A stretch of 36,061 nt of DNA, from IMG/VR virus record IMGVR_UViG_3300009149_003930, positions 1-36,061 of that record. One strand, 5' to 3'. Of this stretch, positions 26,949 through 33,394 are shown piece by piece (positions within the stretch are counted from its first letter, which is position 1; the number at the start of each line of letters is the position of its first letter). The translations under genes were made by a program, and so were the position numbers. This stretch comes from a virus. The notes beneath the pieces are model-generated. The model ran no database searches and was not told the origin of the DNA. It was given only the letters and a program-made list of their open reading frames with translations.

Positions 26949-27208
26949 TTGTTCTCCTCATGTATAGCACAGTAGAATGTGGAGTAGTATCCTTCTTCGT
27001 AGGATGTGTTGTAGTACTCAAAATTGGCAACCCATTGGTCAAAGGAGTAGTTATTGTCCTCCTCTGAAGGGATGTGTGTAATCCCTGGATGCCAAGGAGA
27101 TTCAATATCCATTTTGCTTGCTACAACTGTGATTGGTATCTTGCGCCACAATTTGCGGGCAGTTGTCTTGGACAACCTCTTGAATTTGCCTGGGTAATGA
27201 TCAATCAT
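26945..27208 (-). CDS. Hypothetical protein (87 aa)
   Basis: An 87-residue protein with a basic N-terminus (KFKRLSKTTARKLWRKIPI) and an acidic, Tyr-rich C-terminus (FEYYNTSYEEGYYSTFY). GAGG lies before the ATG and both ends overlap neighbours by four bases, so it is part of a coupled set of small genes. Not recognised. Confidence 0.72.
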   Translation of the reverse strand: MIDHYPGKFKRLSKTTARKLWRKIPITVVASKMDIESPWHPGITHIPSEEDNNYSFDQWVANFEYYNTSYEEGYYSTFYCAIHEENK

Positions 27209-27546
27209 AGGTCTTTCCTCAAGGATTTGATGAGATAATCTAGAGTGTTTATAACTATTAATACTGTCTGTTTTTCTTTAGATCTCAGACAAGCATCAAA
27301 ATTCTTGAAGGTTTGAGTCATCTTAGGTATGCCACGATCAACCCAAGATGCCAGTTTGTTACGGTTGTGTCTAGCAAGGTGATTAGCCCTCTCTATGTCA
27401 TCCTGTATGAGATCTGATTCTTCTCTGTCCCAATGATCCATTGAAATACCCATATCCATATCCTTGTCTTTCTCCATGTTGTTAGGGATAGCTAAGCCTA
27501 AGCCTCTAATGACCTTTTCTCCTGATATCTTATGGACAAGTTTCAA
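27205..27546 (-). CDS. Hypothetical protein (113 aa), source of a duplicated fragment
   Basis: A 113-residue charged helical protein that starts at a TTG (KLVHKISGEKVIRGLG); no ATG is available before an in-frame TGA. Its first 17 codons and the end of the preceding gene are repeated at 33722-33815, where the copy is cut short. The middle is rich in Asp and Met (KDKDMDMGISMDHWD). Function unknown. Confidence 0.66.
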   Translation of the reverse strand: MKLVHKISGEKVIRGLGLAIPNNMEKDKDMDMGISMDHWDREESDLIQDDIERANHLARHNRNKLASWVDRGIPKMTQTFKNFDACLRSKEKQTVLIVINTLDYLIKSLRKDL

Positions 27547-27565
27547 TCCTCTAGTAGGTAGTTGT

Positions 27566-27703
27566 TTAGTTTCTCAAGGGTATAATCAAAACACGTCCTC
27601 GTTGATCGTAGAGAGTTTTATTGCTAGGATATAAAGTAGCTTCAAGATTGCTATCCAGCCTTCCCAGTTTGACATAATATATGTTCATTGTATCATCATC
27701 CAT
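27566..27703 (-). CDS. Small hypothetical protein (45 aa)
   Basis: A 45-residue frame starting MDDDTMNIYYVKLGRLDSN and ending in GRVLIIPLRN. Its ATG overlaps the last codons of the upstream gene (ATGGATGA), suggesting translational coupling rather than an own ribosome site. The frame is open for 39 codons further up, where it shadows that gene. Not recognised. Confidence 0.5.
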   Translation of the reverse strand: MDDDTMNIYYVKLGRLDSNLEATLYPSNKTLYDQRGRVLIIPLRN

Positions 27704-27923
27704 TTGAGCGTTGTCCAGCCTGATAAGCACACACATAAATCTCACACTCTCGAACTGTCTGAACTGTGAACACATCGCCACCTTCAGTGTGAATGTCAAA
27801 TGACATTCCCAAGGTATCAAACTGCCACTTCATGGTTAGACCATCATAGTGCTTTAGGATTTCAGTAATCCTTTCCGCCACTCTGCGTTGCTTGTCACTC
27901 ATTGTTACTAAAGCCATTGTCAT
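27696..27923 (-). CDS. Hypothetical protein (75 aa)
   Basis: A 75-residue protein starting MTMALVTMSDKQRRVAERIT, with AGAGG close before the first ATG. An internal Met (MSDKQ) is an alternative start. The first half is helical and the second half beta (FDIHTEGGDVFTVQTV). It could form one unit with the overlapping 45-residue gene. Not recognised. Confidence 0.62.
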   Translation of the reverse strand: MTMALVTMSDKQRRVAERITEILKHYDGLTMKWQFDTLGMSFDIHTEGGDVFTVQTVRECEIYVCAYQAGQRSNG

Positions 27924-27963
27924 GTGTCCTCTACATTAACTGTTTTAGCTACCATCATCAGGC

Positions 27964-28005
27964 CTTGGTCACTACACCAAGACAATGGGAGCATAAGCTC
28001 CCATT
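27964..28005 (-). terminator. Twin hairpins after the 79-residue gene
   Basis: Two perfect inverted repeats stand in the 88-base gap: a 6-bp stem at 27964-27981 and a 9-bp stem (AATGGGAGC/GCTCCCATT, four-base loop) at 27984-28005. The second begins seven bases after the stop codon of the upstream gene. No T-run follows on either strand, so it may be a weak terminator or a processing or stabilising hairpin. Confidence 0.4.
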
Positions 28006-28011
28006 TCGGGA

Positions 28012-28251
28012 TTATATAGGTATTTGCAGGTCTAGCCATCCAGAACTGACACTGGCAATTATCTGATTGGCCTCTTCTTTTGTCAGTTCAATTGAGATGC
28101 CTCCCTTTCCAGCTTCTAAACCAAAACTCAGGAACCTCTTGGGTGAACAGTTGCAACCTTCTAGTCCACATCCATTTGTACTAAACCGCACGAATGGGGT
28201 TTGAAGGCAACCTTTGTCACCTTTTTCTTGTTGGAACCTTGTAACTATCAT
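28012..28251 (-). CDS. Small Cys-containing protein (79 aa)
   Basis: A 79-residue protein with GCGLEGCNCSPKRF in the middle, a possible metal site, followed by GISIELTKEEANQIIA. AGAGG lies seven bases before the ATG. The gene ends just before the twin hairpins. Not recognised. Confidence 0.62.
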   Translation of the reverse strand: MIVTRFQQEKGDKGCLQTPFVRFSTNGCGLEGCNCSPKRFLSFGLEAGKGGISIELTKEEANQIIASVSSGWLDLQIPI

Positions 28252-28270
28252 CTGTCATCCTCTTCTCGTT

Positions 28271-28480
28271 CTATATGTTGCTGAAGTCAGGTGTGGAGTT
28301 CTGGAATTCAACACACTCTTTACACAGAGTAGTGTATTCAAACTCATTACTGCCACACTTTGGGCATATCTCCTTGGGACTGTCCTGAATCTCCTTGATT
28401 GTAAAGATGGACCCACACTTCAGACATTCCAGGACTTCTGTTGCGTCCATACTTCCACACTTCAGACATTTTGCCATCAT
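28271..28480 (-). CDS. Zinc-ribbon protein with four CxxC pairs (69 aa)
   Basis: Four cysteine pairs occur in 69 residues: CLKCGS, CLKCGS, CPKCGS and CKEC, enough for two zinc ribbons. Such small proteins often bind nucleic acid or other proteins. The start overlaps the upstream stop (ATGA); two Met codons are adjacent. It ends in TAG. Confidence 0.75.
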   Translation of the reverse strand: MMAKCLKCGSMDATEVLECLKCGSIFTIKEIQDSPKEICPKCGSNEFEYTTLCKECVEFQNSTPDFSNI

Positions 28481-28707
28481 CTGTCTGTATCCTCCAGTGC
28501 TTTCCTCAAGGCAGCTTTTAATGCGCCCCTCTTGAATCTACTGCGCGGATATGGAAACTCCAAGCCACCCTCAAACTGGCCATTGATCAATGGCCTAATT
28601 ACAACCCATCCTGGTCTGCCACTCTCATATAGGTTAGCAAATGATCCTGGTCTGATAAGTATCCTGCCCAATAATCGCTTGACCATAAGCTCTTGACACA
28701 TCTGCAT
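28477..28707 (-). CDS. Small basic protein (76 aa)
   Basis: A 76-residue basic protein (VKRLLGRILIRPGSF, YPRSRFKRGALKAALRKAL) with AAGGAGG five bases before its ATG. Coupled by overlap to the zinc-ribbon gene. No family recognised. Confidence 0.66.
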   Translation of the reverse strand: MQMCQELMVKRLLGRILIRPGSFANLYESGRPGWVVIRPLINGQFEGGLEFPYPRSRFKRGALKAALRKALEDTDR

Positions 28708-28717
28708 AGTACCCTCC

Positions 28718-28951
28718 TTAGGTAACTTTTACATACTTCATACATGTCTGAAGCAAGTGATCATAGTCTCCACTCATTGCTTCATCCATGAATGGCTTGA
28801 CAAGATCACTTTGGCCACCTCTTTTCAAGGCCTTTGCCACTTTGCCTAGGATGGCGAATGCATTGCCATTTGACCCGGTGAGTTTCAATTTGATGTCAGT
28901 CAAAGGACCACTCTGTGTAATACTCTGTGTTTCTGTTGTTTGCTCTGTCAT
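28718..28951 (-). CDS. Conserved phage-type protein (77 aa)
   Basis: The protein reads IKLKLTGSNGNAFAILGKVA, KALKRGG and MSGDYDHLLQTCMKYV. The pattern KLxGxxGNAFxxxGxxxxALKRxG...SGDYDHLLxT is familiar from small proteins of phages and mobile elements, whose function is not known to me. GGAGGACAGACAG precedes the ATG at 28951; five further codons upstream lie in the ribosome site. Confidence 0.75.
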   Translation of the reverse strand: MTEQTTETQSITQSGPLTDIKLKLTGSNGNAFAILGKVAKALKRGGQSDLVKPFMDEAMSGDYDHLLQTCMKYVKVT

Positions 28952-28982
28952 CTGTCTGTCCTCCATTTATAGATTGTTAGAT

Positions 28983-29291
28983 TTACTCTGGATGGGTTGC
29001 AGCCCACTCAGCCTTAGCCTTTGTTATAACATCACCCATTATTTCCCCACAGTCCTCCAAGAGGGCAGCGCAACCAGCCAGTCGCGTACACTTCTCAGAA
29101 CACCTACCTGCCAATGATGCAACCTTACGATTGATCCATCGTACCCTGTCTGAAGCCTCGTTACAGGGAGCTTTCTTTATTCTGTCAAGATCAGTCGTGA
29201 TGTCATCAAACACTTCACTTACTTCTGAGAGAATTTCCTTTGCTGCAGCCTCCATTGTCCACGCCAACCTTGACTGATTCTCTGTTGCCAT
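28983..29291 (-). CDS. Hypothetical helical protein (102 aa)
   Basis: A 102-residue helical protein with four scattered cysteines (GRCSEKCTRLAGCAALLEDC) and a Trp-rich start. GGAGG precedes the ATG. Not recognised. Confidence 0.68.
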   Translation of the reverse strand: MATENQSRLAWTMEAAAKEILSEVSEVFDDITTDLDRIKKAPCNEASDRVRWINRKVASLAGRCSEKCTRLAGCAALLEDCGEIMGDVITKAKAEWAATHPE

Positions 29292-29309
29292 TTCATAGGT
29301 CCTCCATTG

Positions 29310-29564
29310 TCAATTTATTTGAGCATTTGTAAGCATGAATTGGTGAACTCCATCCAAATACCACACATACCAGGTGGAGCCTTCTACCTCAAGTTTCTCT
29401 TTGATAGACTCCCAGCTTTCACCATTCTACAGTTTTCTAAGAAAGTCCTGCTTCTCATGGTCTCCATCCATAGCAGCATCAATTACATTATTAAGAACAA
29501 CACAAGCACACTGTTCAACAGGTGTTTCCAATTGCCAAACATCAGACATACATTCCATAACCAT
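29310..29564 (-). pseudogene. Hypothetical protein (84 codons) interrupted by one in-frame TAG
   Basis: From an ATG at 29564 with AAAGGAGGT just upstream, the frame reads MVMECMSDVWQLETPVEQC ... DFLRKL (45 residues), then TAG at 29427-29429, then NGESWESIKEKLEVEGSTWY ... LTNAQIN and TGA. The second half has no start or ribosome site, and its codon usage and protein character match the first. LRKLQNGESWESI reads naturally with Gln at the stop. The gene upstream shows the same lesion. Function unknown; the tail (WYVWYLDGVHQFML) looks like a small beta domain. Confidence 0.7.
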
Positions 29565-29596
29565 TTACATACCTCCTTTCATTTTAGACTGTATAT

Positions 29597-29812
29597 TTAC
29601 AATGCTGCCAGATATTCCCTAATTTGCTGCTGAATCATTGGGATTGATGGGGGCACAGGATAACGGAAGCTGTTCACAGCAATCAAGATATCTATATCAT
29701 AGATATTAACCCGACAGCAACCATCCTACACAAAGGCCATCTTGTGCTCCTTGTCATATTGCACATACCTGGCCCCATTGACCCACTCAAAAACTCTCTG
29801 AATTGGATCCAT
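29597..29812 (-). pseudogene. Hypothetical protein (71 codons) interrupted by one in-frame TAG
   Basis: From the ATG at 29812 (AGGAG five bases upstream) the frame reads MDPIQRVFEWVNGARYVQYD then KEHKMAFV (28 residues), TAG at 29726-29728, then DGCCRVNIYDIDILIAVNSF ... REYLAAL and TAA. The frame is continuous apart from the amber codon and no second start exists. Gln at the stop would give MAFVQDGCCRVNI. Function unknown. Confidence 0.7.
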
Positions 29813-29835
29813 AATGTCTCCTCTCACACTATAGG

Positions 29836-30036
29836 TTAAGAAACTCTAACAACAATACTTTCCTTGTGTTCAATAGCCTCACAAATGTGGCACAACTGCT
29901 CTGCCTCTTCTATGTCCTCAAACATAACTGGTGTGTAAGACAGTTCTGCAATATCTCCTAAGTTCCCTACATGCTGCCATTTGGCAAACATTGTGACATT
30001 GCCCAGGACAGCAACCATAACTACATATCTTGGCAT
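29836..30036 (-). CDS. Hypothetical protein (66 aa)
   Basis: A 66-residue frame from MPRYVVMVAVLGNVTMFAKW to the end, coupled to the upstream gene by its stop (TGAGATG). The ribosome site is weak (GAAGATGAG). The open frame upstream of 30036 shadows the repeat-bearing gene. Two Cys and a His lie near the C-terminus (LCHICE). Not recognised. Confidence 0.6.
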   Translation of the reverse strand: MPRYVVMVAVLGNVTMFAKWQHVGNLGDIAELSYTPVMFEDIEEAEQLCHICEAIEHKESIVVRVS

Positions 30037-30037
30037 C

Positions 30038-30226
30038 TCATCTTCTTTGATTAGATATTGTCCAGTATATCTCTTTGGATTTTGTATCCAGTAGAGACAC
30101 AATCTCTTTGGATTTTGTATCCAGTAGAGATATTATGGCAGCTAACAAATCAGCCAAGTTCCTATTCTCAGGAATGTTTGGCAGAAGTTTCTGTATGAGA
30201 TTCAGTACTGCAATTGCTAGATTCAT
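30038..30226 (-). CDS. Small protein with a tandem 11-residue duplication (62 aa)
   Basis: A 62-residue frame with AAGGAG before its ATG. Residues 34-55 contain LLDTKSKEI twice because of a 33-bp tandem duplication (29 of 33 bases at 30069-30097 and 30102-30130 match exactly). The N-terminal part is helical and hydrophobic (MNLAIAVLNLIQKLL). The duplication keeps the frame. Not recognised. Confidence 0.6.
   Translation of the reverse strand: MNLAIAVLNLIQKLLPNIPENRNLADLLAAIISLLDTKSKEIVSLLDTKSKEIYWTISNQRR
30069..30130. repeat. Tandem duplication, 33-bp period, two copies
   Basis: Two copies of ATCTCTTTGG...CCAGTAGAGA lie 33 bases apart, 29 bases identical, inside the small gene at 30038-30226. 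The high identity suggests a recent slippage or recombination event. Confidence 0.9.
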
Positions 30227-30235
30227 TGTGTCTCC

Positions 30236-30541
30236 TTACCTTATTTCTGACAGGAGCTTTCGCCTGGTCTCTATTGATGTCTGTCTTATTCGCTGCTTAA
30301 CTTGGAGGGTATAACCAAGTCTTTCAAGCTCAGCCTTGAGCTCTGTGTATTCAATAGGTTTAGCCAGTCTGGTTGTCCGTACAACAAGCCAAGGGTCTGC
30401 ACTGCCATGCTGGCCAATGGACATATAGCTTGAACAAGTGTATTCACTATAGTTTCCTATATCATTTGGAAACAGTGCGATCACATCACCTTCAGGGAAT
30501 ACACGAAATACAACATCTGTTATGTCTATACTGCTGGTCAT
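30236..30541 (-). CDS. Hypothetical protein (101 aa)
   Basis: A 101-residue soluble protein starting MTSSIDITDVVFRVFPEGDV, beta-rich first and basic-helical at the end (VKQRIRQTSIETRRKLLSEI). The 5' end overlaps the upstream gene by 50 bases, longer than usual here. GAGAAGAGA precedes the ATG. Not recognised. Confidence 0.66.
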   Translation of the reverse strand: MTSSIDITDVVFRVFPEGDVIALFPNDIGNYSEYTCSSYMSIGQHGSADPWLVVRTTRLAKPIEYTELKAELERLGYTLQVKQRIRQTSIETRRKLLSEIR

Positions 30542-30785
30542 TTATTCTCTTCTCTCTTTTGTATAGTGCCCATGTGCTTGACTTATATGTCGTGCAACCG
30601 ATTCGGCATACACCATACCCAGCTGCATCAATTGCATCTATTACATATTGAGGCAGTCTGAAAGCATACCGCCACTGTAAAATGCGCTTGGCCTTACAGT
30701 CTGTGGCTAAGAGCATCTGCTGCGCACTGCCATAGGAGTAATCCTTGGCTGGATCAGTTTGTGTCTCAACATTGAATGTTCTCAT
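30492..30785 (-). CDS. Hypothetical protein (97 aa)
   Basis: A 97-residue protein (MRTFNVETQTDPAKDYSYG, then LQWRYAFRLPQYVIDAID). Its last 17 residues overlap the next gene and are Cys/Arg-rich (RHNRCCISCIP); they may be a read-on tail or reflect a small frameshift near the end. The ATG overlaps the upstream stop. Not recognised. Confidence 0.62.
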   Translation of the reverse strand: MRTFNVETQTDPAKDYSYGSAQQMLLATDCKAKRILQWRYAFRLPQYVIDAIDAAGYGVCRIGCTTYKSSTWALYKREKRINDQQYRHNRCCISCIP

Positions 30786-31051
30786 GTTGTCAGTTCCTCT
30801 GGATAGGCAGCTTTAAACATTGGCAATCTTCCAGTTGATGCAAAGTAATTGAGAATCCTTGCCAATTCCTTGGCCTCTTCTTTCCGGATGAGACAATAGG
30901 TAATTCCCGTATGAATCTCTAAGTCCACACTGGATTTGATGCTACCAATTCGCCAATCTCTTGTTTCCTTCAAGAGAATGTTGTAATCAATTGTAGGTGT
31001 CTTGATCTTGATCCGACGGCGGCTTGTTCTGTCTTCTCCATATCTCAGCAT
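30782..31051 (-). CDS. Hypothetical protein (89 aa)
   Basis: An 89-residue protein with a basic start (GEDRTSRRRIKIKTPTI) and a helical C-terminus (LIRKEEAKELARILNYF). GAGGAG precedes the ATG, which overlaps the end of the gene upstream. Not recognised. Confidence 0.68.
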   Translation of the reverse strand: MLRYGEDRTSRRRIKIKTPTIDYNILLKETRDWRIGSIKSSVDLEIHTGITYCLIRKEEAKELARILNYFASTGRLPMFKAAYPEELTT

Positions 31052-31197
31052 TGTGTCTCCTCATCTTCATCTTCATCATCATCGAAAGTATCGTCAAACC
31101 AACAGGATTTACAATACTCTCCATGCTCTCCATATCCCTCGCCTTCCATTATTGTGCGGCCACAACCAACACAATCTCTCATCTGTCTTACTCTCAT
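31045..31197 (-). CDS. Small zinc-finger-like protein with acidic tail (50 aa)
   Basis: A 50-residue frame with GGAGG seven bases before the ATG. RDCVGCGRTIMEGEGYGEHG followed by YCKSCW gives a four-Cys zinc-finger pattern; the tail is almost all Asp and Glu. Its TGA overlaps the next start. An internal Met (MRDC) is an alternative start. Confidence 0.75.
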   Translation of the reverse strand: MRVRQMRDCVGCGRTIMEGEGYGEHGEYCKSCWFDDTFDDDEDEDEETQC

Positions 31198-31245
31198 CCT
31201 ATGTCCTCCACAGGTATAGGTGTTTTGTCGTGCGTTAGTCTGTCG

Positions 31246-31404
31246 TTATTGATTGAGTTCTAATAACTCGGCTTCTGTATAGAACAGACAATGTGCGCCG
31301 CAGACTGGGCAGAGCTCATCGTTCTCTGTTATGAGTTCTTGTGCCGACGCATTCTCAAACCTTTGTCCACACTGATTGCAAATGTAACCCCCGCCGTTAT
31401 ACAT
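31246..31404 (-). CDS. Small zinc-ribbon protein (52 aa)
   Basis: A 52-residue frame: YICNQCGQRFENASA and then ELCPVCGAHCLFY give two cysteine pairs typical of a zinc ribbon. GGAGG lies ten bases before the ATG. It ends in TAA. It is part of the run of small metal-binding proteins here. Confidence 0.78.
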   Translation of the reverse strand: MYNGGGYICNQCGQRFENASAQELITENDELCPVCGAHCLFYTEAELLELNQ

Positions 31405-31418
31405 CTGTCTAACTCCTC

Positions 31419-31601
31419 CTATTTGTGTTGCTTGTTAACGTTAAGTGATATAGCGATGCCCTTGTGCTCAGGCACGGGCAGAAATCCTCTTGTTGTTGCT
31501 ATTATCAATGTCTTGCCACTCTTCGACGGCCCACTGCTGAGGGTGAGATCAACTGTGATTGTCAATGTGTCATCCTTGACACTCATCTTGATGTTGTCCA
31601 T
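31419..31601 (-). CDS. Small conserved-looking phage protein (60 aa)
   Basis: The 60-residue protein contains DTLTITVDLTLSSGPSKSGK then TLIIATTRGFLPVPEHKGIA, a compact beta protein of a type I associate with small phage proteins of unknown function. GGAGGTGATACACA precedes the ATG. It ends in TAG, which overlaps the ribosome site of the next gene. Confidence 0.72.
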   Translation of the reverse strand: MDNIKMSVKDDTLTITVDLTLSSGPSKSGKTLIIATTRGFLPVPEHKGIAISLNVNKQHK

Positions 31602-31644
31602 TGTGTATCACCTCCTCTCTTTCCTTCCATAGTTCCTGATTGTA

Positions 31645-31998
31645 TCACAGAGGCAAAGGATAATAAATTCCATCCTTTTCCACTAAATCTGACTTGAAGA
31701 CTGCTTCTCCACAACCGTCAATGGAGAAAGAGACATCTGGCTCACCATGGCCATTGATCTCAGGATAGATCCTTACATAGGAACCAGCCTTGACCTGGAT
31801 TACTACATCTCCAAGATCAATAGTGACAACTCTCTTGGGTTTACCTACACCAAGATCAATCGCCTTCAACGGAAACTTCTCCTCACATACACCACAAAGT
31901 GTTGAATTGTCCTGCGTAGGGAATTCCCTACCACATTTGTCACACGTGCGTGTCCTGAACCGCCTTGGGTCTGGACCTTCTCTTCTAATCATTGCCAT
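31645..31998 (-). CDS. Hypothetical zinc-finger protein (117 aa)
   Basis: A 117-residue protein. TCDKCGREF with TLCGVCEEKF forms a CxxC...CxxC zinc ribbon; the rest is beta-rich (RVVTIDLGDVVIQVKAGSYV) and ends in YYPLPL. GGAGG eight bases before the ATG at 31998 sets the start; the frame continues 20 codons further into the gene upstream. Confidence 0.72.
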   Translation of the reverse strand: MAMIRREGPDPRRFRTRTCDKCGREFPTQDNSTLCGVCEEKFPLKAIDLGVGKPKRVVTIDLGDVVIQVKAGSYVRIYPEINGHGEPDVSFSIDGCGEAVFKSDLVEKDGIYYPLPL

Positions 31999-32054
31999 CT
32001 TAGTTTCCTCCGTGTACCTATTTGAAATTTTCTTCGCGAAATCAGAAAAGAGTT

Positions 32055-32225
32055 TCAAACTCTCCTCGATGTGGTGAAGCTCGTCTTCGTTAGCGAATCC
32101 GAATTGTCCTTCCCCAGTCGCTTCTGCCCAGCCCTTCGTCGAGCTTTCGAGATTTCTTCCAAAAGTCGAAGAAGTCGGTCTTTTGCCACCTTTCGGATTT
32201 CTGTCATAATCGGATGTTCAGACAT
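32055..32225 (-). CDS. Small basic helical protein (56 aa)
   Basis: A 56-residue frame with GGAGGACAGGTGA before the ATG, reading MSEHPIMTEIRKVAKDRLLR then LLEEISKARRRAGQK. Codons are CGA/TCG-rich, unlike most neighbours and like the genes at 34-36 kb. An alternative frame over its second half (FANEDELHHIEESLKLFSDF) is also protein-like and runs into the next gene, so a frameshift here cannot be excluded. Confidence 0.5.
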   Translation of the reverse strand: MSEHPIMTEIRKVAKDRLLRLLEEISKARRRAGQKRLGKDNSDSLTKTSFTTSRRV

Positions 32226-32550
32226 TCACCTGTCCTCCATGTGTTTTCATTTAACAAACCTACTTAGTAAACCTACGAGAAGAGAAAAGGTTTCCGCAAT
32301 CTTTCCTCTTACATAAATGGCATAATGGTAAATACAGACCTTCAATCTACTACTTGTAATGTACTGAAAGGTGAAGTATACATAATGGTAAATACTCCAC
32401 ATGAATTGGGGAACTTTCCCTATATGTCTCCAAGATCAATAGAGTCAAGAAAAACCTTCCTGTAAATACACATAAAAGTCTTGGAACTTGACAATGCACC
32501 ACATGTTGTGGAGCAAAAATTGAAAGTGTCTTTCTGTAATAAGTGGCGTG

Positions 32551-32622
32551 AATGTTCCAGATAATGTTCCAGATAATGTTCTAGATAATGTTCTAGATAA
32601 TGTTCCAGATGATGTTCCAGTT
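32551..32622. repeat. 12-bp direct repeat array, six units
   Basis: Units read AATGTTCCAGAT, with AATGTTCTAGAT as units 3 and 4 and a diverged GATGTTCCAGTT at the end. The array ends five bases before a TATAAT box on the plus strand. Iteron-like operator or origin sites are likely; the open frames across it (repeating LEHY) are artefacts. Confidence 0.9.
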
Positions 32623-32632
32623 TGTGTATAAT
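32603..32632 (+). promoter_or_regulatory. Candidate sigma-70-type promoter for the plus-strand gene
   Basis: A perfect TATAAT at 32627-32632, with TG two bases upstream (TGTGTATAAT), follows the repeat array; TTCCAG at 32603-32608 would serve as a poor -35 at 18-bp spacing. It points to the plus-strand frame at 32670. The -35 lies within the last repeats, so a repeat-binding protein could act on it. Confidence 0.45.
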
Positions 32633-32669
32633 CACATGTGGGGGACGGAGGGGACGGACACTGGAAATC

Positions 32670-32951
32670 ATGTGTGAAAAGAGTGTAATCCGCATTCTCT
32701 TCCAACAATGTGTGTATTTAGCCACAGTTTGGTTCTACTTCCCAGGGGTAAAGAAGACCCAAGTTGATTGTGTGTTTAGCCACAATGACGAGCTTTGGTC
32801 CTTTATTCCTAAATGGGTCCAGTTCTCCAGTCCCCATGACGCCCTTATGGATTTCCCATACATTGCTTTCATGATACTAGAAATCACAGTAGGTAACGAC
32901 GGGAAGTTGGCTGTTCATGTCTTTTTTCAAAAAGGGTCTAATTTTTCTTAG
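32670..32951 (+). CDS. Hypothetical plus-strand protein (93 aa)
   Basis: The only plausible plus-strand gene. From the ATG at 32670 it reads MCEKSVIRILFQQCVYLATV then WFYFPGVKKTQVDCVF ... HNDELWSFIPKWVQ ... ITVGNDGKLAVHVFFQKG, a soluble alpha/beta-looking sequence with varied codons; the opposite strand has no long frame here. The Shine-Dalgarno is weak (GGA). An in-frame TTG at 32622 could extend it. Its TAG converges on, and overlaps by a few bases, the stop of the next minus-strand frame. Not recognised. Confidence 0.5.
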   Translation: MCEKSVIRILFQQCVYLATVWFYFPGVKKTQVDCVFSHNDELWSFIPKWVQFSSPHDALMDFPYIAFMILEITVGNDGKLAVHVFFQKGSNFS

Positions 32952-33202
32952 ACTTCTAACGTATCTTTTAGAACTTTTTCTGCATGTCTAAACTTTTTCT
33001 CTTGAAGAGCTGCAATAATCACCTCTTCAAAACTGTCTCTGAAGATTTCCCGGCCAATAGAGATCAGGTCAGCCTGGTTTCCATCTGGCACTCTTACAAG
33101 ACAGTTCTTGATGTAATTACATAGAATTTCTCTGATATCATCCTTGACAGTCTCAACAACCAGTGCCAGGATGATTTTGTCTGTACTATAATCTTGTGTC
33201 TC
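32948..33202 (-). pseudogene. Hypothetical protein frame without a start codon (84 codons)
   Basis: An open frame with clear protein character: DYSTDKIILALVVETVKDDI, LISIGREIFRDSFEEVIIAA, then FRHAEKVLKDTLEV and TAA. AGGAG lies at its 5' end at the right distance, but codons there read ACA CAA GAT TAT, with no ATG, GTG or TTG. Either the start codon was lost, or a base or two is missing, or translation enters from the preceding gene: that gene's TAG, ten codons, a second TAG and this frame are all in phase. Helical; not recognised. Confidence 0.55.
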
Positions 33203-33213
33203 CTAAATTGAAG

Positions 33214-33237
33214 AGTGTCTTCCTTTAGGAAGACACT
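33214..33237 (-). terminator. Perfect 10-bp hairpin at the end of the 52-residue gene
   Basis: AGTGTCTTCC and GGAAGACACT pair perfectly around a four-base TTTA loop, starting within the TAG stop of the upstream gene. No T-run follows on either strand. It may end or stabilise the transcript, or serve as a processing site. Confidence 0.45.
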
Positions 33238-33394
33238 ATGAAAACTTTACTTGTAAAGTAAATTGAATCTTCTGTAAGTCATCAATTAGATTTGGGATGT
33301 GGATTAGTATCTCTGCCCTTTCCACCTTTGAGAGAGTCTGGAACATTTGAGCTCTGTTCAGTAATTCGCAGATTCTCTTCTGTCTTATGTTCAT
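33236..33394 (-). CDS. Small helical protein (52 aa)
   Basis: A 52-residue frame, MNIRQKRICELLNRAQMFQT onward, helical and amphipathic, with AAGGACA directly before the ATG. It ends in TAG inside a perfect hairpin. Not recognised. Confidence 0.62.
   Translation of the reverse strand: MNIRQKRICELLNRAQMFQTLSKVERAEILIHIPNLIDDLQKIQFTLQVKFS

Larger units (their letters stand above)
32226..32669. promoter_or_regulatory. Non-coding regulatory region with three repeat families
   Basis: No credible gene lies in these 444 bases. They contain two GTAGGTTT elements (32256-32264, 32269-32277), a bipartite AAACC-N15-GGTTTCC block (32269-32295), two exact copies of CATAATGGTAAATAC 60 bases apart (32321-32335, 32381-32395), a six-unit 12-bp array (32551-32622) and a TATAAT box (32627-32632). 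It separates minus-strand genes from the only plausible plus-strand gene. Control region or replication origin are both possible. Confidence 0.6.

Noticed and set aside
32420-32725. Minus-strand frame of 101 codons with repeated LEHY
   Set aside because: The open frame exists only because the 12-bp array has a period divisible by three; no start signal.
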